A stretch of DNA of 10,000 nucleotides, from positions 1-10,000 of the forward strand of contig NZ_JAIWOF010000238.1 in the NCBI RefSeq assembly GCF_020217025.1, in the 5' to 3' direction. This stretch comes from Flavobacterium sp. (GTDB lineage Bacteria; Bacteroidota; Bacteroidia; Flavobacteriales; Flavobacteriaceae). Made by a program: the position numbers and the translations under genes. The notes beneath the pieces were generated by a model. It did not search any database. It had not been told where the DNA came from and was given only the letters and a program-made list of their open reading frames with translations. This document shows positions 6,226 to 10,000 of this stretch, one piece after another (within the stretch, counting starts at the first letter, position 1; the number at the start of each line of letters is the position of its first letter).

Positions 6226-7950
6226 ATGCGTTTTCTTAAAATAAGTCTGCTTTTCTTCTCTATTTCTGCGTTTTCACAAAACAATTTTACCACACCTTTT
6301 GAACGAGGCAACGGCAATCAATCTACTACTTATGAAGAATGTATTGCGTTTTATGAAAAATTAGACGAAAGTTTTGCCAACATCCAAATGATTTACAAAG
6401 GCACCACCGATAGCGGAAAACCTTTGCATTTGGTACTTTTTTCAAGTGAAGGCAAATTTGATTTTGATGAATATTTTACTAAAAATAAAGCTGTAATTTT
6501 AATCAACAACGGCATTCACGCAGGTGAACCTGACGGAATTGACGCTACCATGATGTTGATGCGCGATTTAGCTATGGGGAAAATCAAAACAGCTAAAAAC
6601 ACATTAATAGCGGCTATTCCAGTGTACAGCGTGGGCGGCATGTTGAACCGAAATTCGCATACAAGAGCCAATCAAAATGGTCCCGAAGAATATGGTTTTA
6701 GAGGAAATGGGCGCAATTACGATTTGAATCGCGATTTCATTAAATCAGATACTAAAAATTCAAGAAGTTTTCAAAAGTTGTTTACCGAATTAAATCCCGA
6801 TATTTTCTTAGACAATCACGTTTCTAATGGGGCGGATTATCAATATACGTTTACATGCATTGCCACCCAACACGAACGTTTGGGGAACAAATTAGGCAAT
6901 TATTTCATCAACGAATTGTATCCTTCGGTGGTGAAAGACATGAACAAAAAGAAAATCGATGTAGTTCCGTATGTAAATATTCATGGTGATATGCCTGATA
7001 AAGGTTTCGATCAATTTACCGATACACCTCGTTATGCAACAGGTTATTCAACATTGTTTCACACTTTAGGATTTGTTCCTGAAACACACATGTTAAAAGT
7101 GTACAAAGAACGTGTGAAAGTGACTTATGAATTCATGGTCAGCACGATTAATTTTGCTGATACAAATTGGCAAAAAATCAAACAAATGCGAAAAGAAGCG
7201 TTGAACGAATATCAAGTTGGAATGCAATATCCGTTGGATTGGGCAATTGATTCTTCAAAAGTGTCTTATATTGATTTTAAAGGCTATCAAGGCGGTTACA
7301 AACCAAGCGATATTTCAGGAAAAGACCGCTTATTTTACGACAAAAGCAAACCGTTTACTAAGAAAATTCCATTTTATGGAAATTATAAACCTACGAAATT
7401 TGTAAACATTCCGAAAGCGTATGTTATTCCGCAATCGCAATGGCAAGTTTTGGATATTTTAAAATTTAACAATATTAATGCACATCGTCTTCAAAAAGAC
7501 ACGATTATTGAAGTAGAATCGTATAAAATTGAAAGTTATCAAACCTCAAAATCGCCTTACGAAGGTCATTACGCACATTACAATACGAAAGTTTCCAAAT
7601 CGACTCAAAAAGTAAAATTTTTCATGGGCGATTATGTATTTTACACGAATCAACCTGGTGTGAAATATTTAGTTGAAACTTTAGAACCAGAAGCAGTAGA
7701 CAGTTATTTCAATTGGAACTTCTTTGATCCTATTTTACAACAAAAAGAATATTTTTCGAGTTATGTTTTTGAAGATTTAGCCAAAGAATTCTTAGACAAA
7801 AACCCAAAAATCAAAGCCGAATTAGAACAAAAGAAACAAAACGACAAAGTTTTTGCTGAAAACGGTGCTGCTCAATTGGATTGGGTGTACAGACAATCGC
7901 CTTATTATGAGAAAGCGCATTTGCAGTATCCGGTTTATCGAGTGAACTAA
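6226..7950 (+). CDS. Secreted M14-family zinc metallopeptidase (carboxypeptidase-like)
   Basis: Exported zinc peptidase of the carboxypeptidase A-like M14 family. Numbering from ATG 6226 (574 residues): signal peptide at 1-18 (a basic MRFLK, a hydrophobic core, then SAFSQ), zinc ligands H98 and E101 in the GIHAGEPDGID segment, an NRD motif at 168-170 that would hold the substrate's C-terminal carboxylate, the third zinc ligand H198 in LDNHVSNG, and a probable catalytic Glu at 286 in FVPETHML. The last 250 or so residues are a C-terminal extension without a recognised motif. ATG 6226 was chosen because it starts directly at the signal peptide; an in-frame TTG at 6202 lies inside the -7 box. 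No C-terminal T9SS sorting domain is evident, so a periplasmic location is likeliest. Target specificity is unknown. The stop codon overlaps the end of the facing patatin gene. Confidence 0.88.
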   Translation: MRFLKISLLFFSISAFSQNNFTTPFERGNGNQSTTYEECIAFYEKLDESFANIQMIYKGTTDSGKPLHLVLFSSEGKFDFDEYFTKNKAVILINNGIHAGEPDGIDATMMLMRDLAMGKIKTAKNTLIAAIPVYSVGGMLNRNSHTRANQNGPEEYGFRGNGRNYDLNRDFIKSDTKNSRSFQKLFTELNPDIFLDNHVSNGADYQYTFTCIATQHERLGNKLGNYFINELYPSVVKDMNKKKIDVVPYVNIHGDMPDKGFDQFTDTPRYATGYSTLFHTLGFVPETHMLKVYKERVKVTYEFMVSTINFADTNWQKIKQMRKEALNEYQVGMQYPLDWAIDSSKVSYIDFKGYQGGYKPSDISGKDRLFYDKSKPFTKKIPFYGNYKPTKFVNIPKAYVIPQSQWQVLDILKFNNINAHRLQKDTIIEVESYKIESYQTSKSPYEGHYAHYNTKVSKSTQKVKFFMGDYVFYTNQPGVKYLVETLEPEAVDSYFNWNFFDPILQQKEYFSSYVFEDLAKEFLDKNPKIKAELEQKKQNDKVFAENGAAQLDWVYRQSPYYEKAHLQYPVYRVN

Positions 7951-8795
7951 ATTTTAGATTGAATTTCAGAAATTGAATTTATAAAATGTTCTTTTCCTGA
8001 ATTTATTATTGTTTTCGCATTGTAAAACTCAAAAATTCCAGCGCCATTTCTTGGAATTTCGACTAAAACATCGGGTGGATATTTTTCTAAAATTAAATTA
8101 GAAATATGATTGGTCATCGTTACCAAACTGTTATTAACTAAAAAAAAGTAATTGACGTTTTTATTCATTCTGTGTGAAGTTTTATTAGTGTCTTTACCTT
8201 GTTTTACAAGTTGCTCTATTTCTGAAAAATACACAACGTTATCTGCAACTCCAGCATTCACATTAACCGCAATTACTATGTCGTTTTGAACTCTTTTTGC
8301 TGTGTTAATCGGAATATTATTAACAACACCACCATCAATAAAAACAGAATCTCCTAAAGTTAATGGTGTAAAAATGGTTGGAATAGAAATAGAAGCTCTA
8401 ATTGCATTGTATAAACTTCCTTTATCAAAAACAACTTCTCTCCCATTTGCTATATCAAAAGCGGTTGCAGTATATTTAATGGGTAAATCTTCAATATTAA
8501 CGTCGGTAATAAATTCTTTTATTTCGTTAAAAATTCGCTCCCCTTTCACTAAACCTTGAGTTGAAAAACTAAAATCGATTAACTTAAAAATTTTAGTTCG
8601 GTTTACTTTTAACATCCATTGCTTGAATTCTTCTAGCTTACCTACTGCATAGATTCCACCAATTAAAGCACCCATAGACGTTCCAGAAATGGAAGCAATA
8701 TTTACATTTAACTTTACTAATTCTTCAATAACACCAATATGCGCTATGCCTCTTGCACCACCACCGGAAAGAACTAAAGTAATATCTTTTTTCAT
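7947..8795 (-). CDS. Patatin-like phospholipase family protein
   Basis: Patatin/RssA-type acyl hydrolase (PF01734) of 282 residues that probably cleaves lipid acyl esters with a Ser-Asp dyad. Seen: glycine-rich oxyanion-hole motif SGGGARG at 10-16, nucleophile motif GTSMG at 38-42 with Ser40, SISIPTIF at 135-142, and the Asp motif IDGGVVNNIP at 153-162 with Asp154. The catalytic set is complete. There is no signal peptide and no C-terminal beta-barrel of the longer bacterial patatins, so it is probably cytoplasmic. After about residue 190 the sequence (KNVNYFFLVNN, YPPDVLVEIP) is family-typical but without motifs. The upstream gap (8796-8867) has no clear promoter: TTG at 8866-8864 followed after 23 bases by TACTATTT is the best weak candidate. 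The terminator of the efflux gene separates the two minus-strand genes. Confidence 0.92.
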   Translation of the reverse strand: MKKDITLVLSGGGARGIAHIGVIEELVKLNVNIASISGTSMGALIGGIYAVGKLEEFKQWMLKVNRTKIFKLIDFSFSTQGLVKGERIFNEIKEFITDVNIEDLPIKYTATAFDIANGREVVFDKGSLYNAIRASISIPTIFTPLTLGDSVFIDGGVVNNIPINTAKRVQNDIVIAVNVNAGVADNVVYFSEIEQLVKQGKDTNKTSHRMNKNVNYFFLVNNSLVTMTNHISNLILEKYPPDVLVEIPRNGAGIFEFYNAKTIINSGKEHFINSISEIQSKI

Positions 8796-8867
8796 TGTGT
8801 TGAGAATCTTGTTATTGAAAAACTTGTATTAAAAATAGTAAATAAATTTTAGAAATTGAAGTGCAAT

Positions 8868-8896
8868 AAAAAAAGTCATCTTTTCAGATGACTTTT
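8868..8896 (-). terminator. Rho-independent terminator of the efflux outer-membrane gene
   Basis: Perfect 10-base arms at 8871-8880 and 8887-8896 (AAAAGTCATC and GATGACTTTT) around a 6-base loop. On the minus strand the stem ends in seven T, on the plus strand only four, so it favours the minus-strand transcript. It lies about 28 bases past the stop codon of the efflux gene. Weak bidirectional action is possible. Confidence 0.88.
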
Positions 8897-8924
8897 CATT
8901 TACAATTACATTACAAAAAATCTA

Positions 8925-10000
8925 TTAATTCCATCCGCCACCAAGTGCTTTGTATAAATTAATTACAGTAAGCATTTGGTTTTTACGAGTTTCTATTAAA
9001 TCAGTTTTAGCTTCTAAAGCATCGCGCTGAGTAAGTAAAACTTCCATATAATCAGCTCTAGCTGATTGAAATAATTGATTCGCAATTTCAATAGATTGAT
9101 TTAAAGCATCCACTTGATTGTTTTTTAAATTAAATGAATTCTGTAAATTTTCAATCTTCGACATTTGATTTATAACTTCGGTATAAGCTCTTAAAATGGT
9201 TTGCTCATATTCATAAACCGCTTGAATTTGTTTTGCAGAAGCTGTTTTATAAGTCGCTTTAATAGCATTTCTGTTTACTAAAGGCATAATAGCATCTCCA
9301 ACGATAGAATACAATAGCGATTCTGGAGAGTTTAATAGATATTTGGCATTAAATGCTTCATAACCTATACCTGCTTTTAATCCAAACTGTGGATAAAAAT
9401 TTGCTTTTGCTACTTTAATATTCAATTTAGCAGCTTCCAACTCCAATTGTGCTTGTTTGATATCGGGTCTGTTTTCCAATAAATCTGAAGGCAAACCTAC
9501 ATTTACAAACTTAGGAGTTGTTGCCATAAAATTACTAGCATCTCTTAAAACAGGTTGCGGTGTTCTACCTACTAAAAAATTAATTTTATTTTCAATTTCT
9601 ACAATTTCCTGTTTAAGATTGTAAATTTCGCTCTGATTTTTTTGAACCTCAGCTTCAAAACGTTTAACTGCCAAAAGGGTTGTTCTAGCCGACTCTTTTA
9701 ATAATTTTACAATTTCTAAAGCATTTTTTTGAATCTCGATATTTTGCTCTAAATTTTTCAATTGGGCATCTAATGCGATTAATTCATAATACGAATTAGC
9801 CACTTCCGCTACCAAATTCGTAACTAAATAATTCTTACCTTCTTGAGAAGCCATATATTCCATTACAGCTGCTTTTTTAGAATTACGAAGTTTTTTCCAA
9901 ACGTCTAATTCCCAAGTACTGTATAAACCGAATTTGTAATTTGTTAATGGCTCAGGAAATTTCTCATCTTCTCTGATGTTTAAATTCTCTTCAACTGCAC
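8925..10000 (-). CDS. TolC/OprM-type efflux outer-membrane factor (5' end cut by window)
   Basis: Outer-membrane channel of the RND-type efflux family (outer membrane efflux protein, PF02321, NodT/CusC-like). It would join an inner-membrane pump and a periplasmic adaptor to expel compounds through the outer membrane. The minus-strand frame stays open past the internal ATG at 9863 all the way to base 9998, adding about 45 residues that include the typical FGLYSTWELDVWKKLRNS segment (9927-9874). The gene therefore starts beyond the window and about 358 residues are visible. Seen: long coiled-coil helices (ELIALDAQLKNLEQNIEIQK), LENRPDIKQAQLELEAAKLN and KANFYPQFGLKAG, which mark the second repeat, and the classic C-terminus YKALGGGWN. 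The lost N-terminus, where a lipobox would sit, cannot be judged. Pump and adaptor genes are probably upstream, past the right edge. Confidence 0.92.
   Translation of the reverse strand, partial: AVEENLNIREDEKFPEPLTNYKFGLYSTWELDVWKKLRNSKKAAVMEYMASQEGKNYLVTNLVAEVANSYYELIALDAQLKNLEQNIEIQKNALEIVKLLKESARTTLLAVKRFEAEVQKNQSEIYNLKQEIVEIENKINFLVGRTPQPVLRDASNFMATTPKFVNVGLPSDLLENRPDIKQAQLELEAAKLNIKVAKANFYPQFGLKAGIGYEAFNAKYLLNSPESLLYSIVGDAIMPLVNRNAIKATYKTASAKQIQAVYEYEQTILRAYTEVINQMSKIENLQNSFNLKNNQVDALNQSIEIANQLFQSARADYMEVLLTQRDALEAKTDLIETRKNQMLTVINLYKALGGGWN

Noticed and set aside
8302..8559. Plus-strand frame of 85 codons inside the patatin gene
   Set aside because: Antisense to the Asp-motif region of a gene with a complete catalytic set; no recognisable protein.
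9863..9863. ATG at 9863 as the true start of the efflux gene
   Set aside because: The reading frame upstream is open to the window edge and encodes family-typical sequence (WELDVWKKLRNS), so the start lies outside the window.

Overview
The window is AT-rich chromosomal DNA from a member of the Bacteroidetes, most likely the Flavobacteriaceae and close to Flavobacterium. Three things support this: the gliding-motility genes gldF and gldG, the close match of PhoH and DnaN to their Flavobacterium counterparts as I remember them, and Bacteroidetes-type promoters (TTTG, about 19-21 bases, TAnnTTTG) with no strong Shine-Dalgarno sites. Nothing points to a mobile element, phage, CRISPR array or RNA gene, and base composition looks even throughout.

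Layout. Bases 1-118 hold no gene I can support. A minus-strand terminator (119-149) ends a phoH-type ATPase gene (159-1112, minus). Its promoter overlaps the promoter of a divergent plus-strand group in 1160-1200. That group begins with a DUF62/SAM-hydroxide-adenosyltransferase-family gene, followed after 4 bases by a small antibiotic-biosynthesis-monooxygenase (ABM) domain gene. A 47-base gap with four tandem octamers comes next, then gldF and gldG, which overlap. dnaN (sliding clamp) follows with a near-consensus promoter of its own and a strong terminator. A secreted M14-type metallopeptidase gene (plus) then meets a patatin-like phospholipase gene (minus) end to end, with stop codons overlapping by 4 bases. 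Last is a minus-strand TolC/OprM-type efflux outer-membrane factor. It ends in its own terminator, and its reading frame runs off the right edge of the window, so the 5' end is missing.

How the genes work together. gldF and gldG encode the membrane parts of an ABC transporter whose ATPase (GldA) is not in this window. The DUF62 and ABM genes may share a transcript with them, but no functional link is evident. dnaN is a housekeeping gene with its own promoter. The efflux gene probably belongs with RND pump genes beyond the right edge (inference). I found no convincing new multi-gene system. The observations most worth checking are a DUF62 protein that appears to lack two of the three catalytic-triad residues, the octamer array before gldF, and the overlapping divergent promoters, which together with homology place the phoH start at an internal TTG codon.
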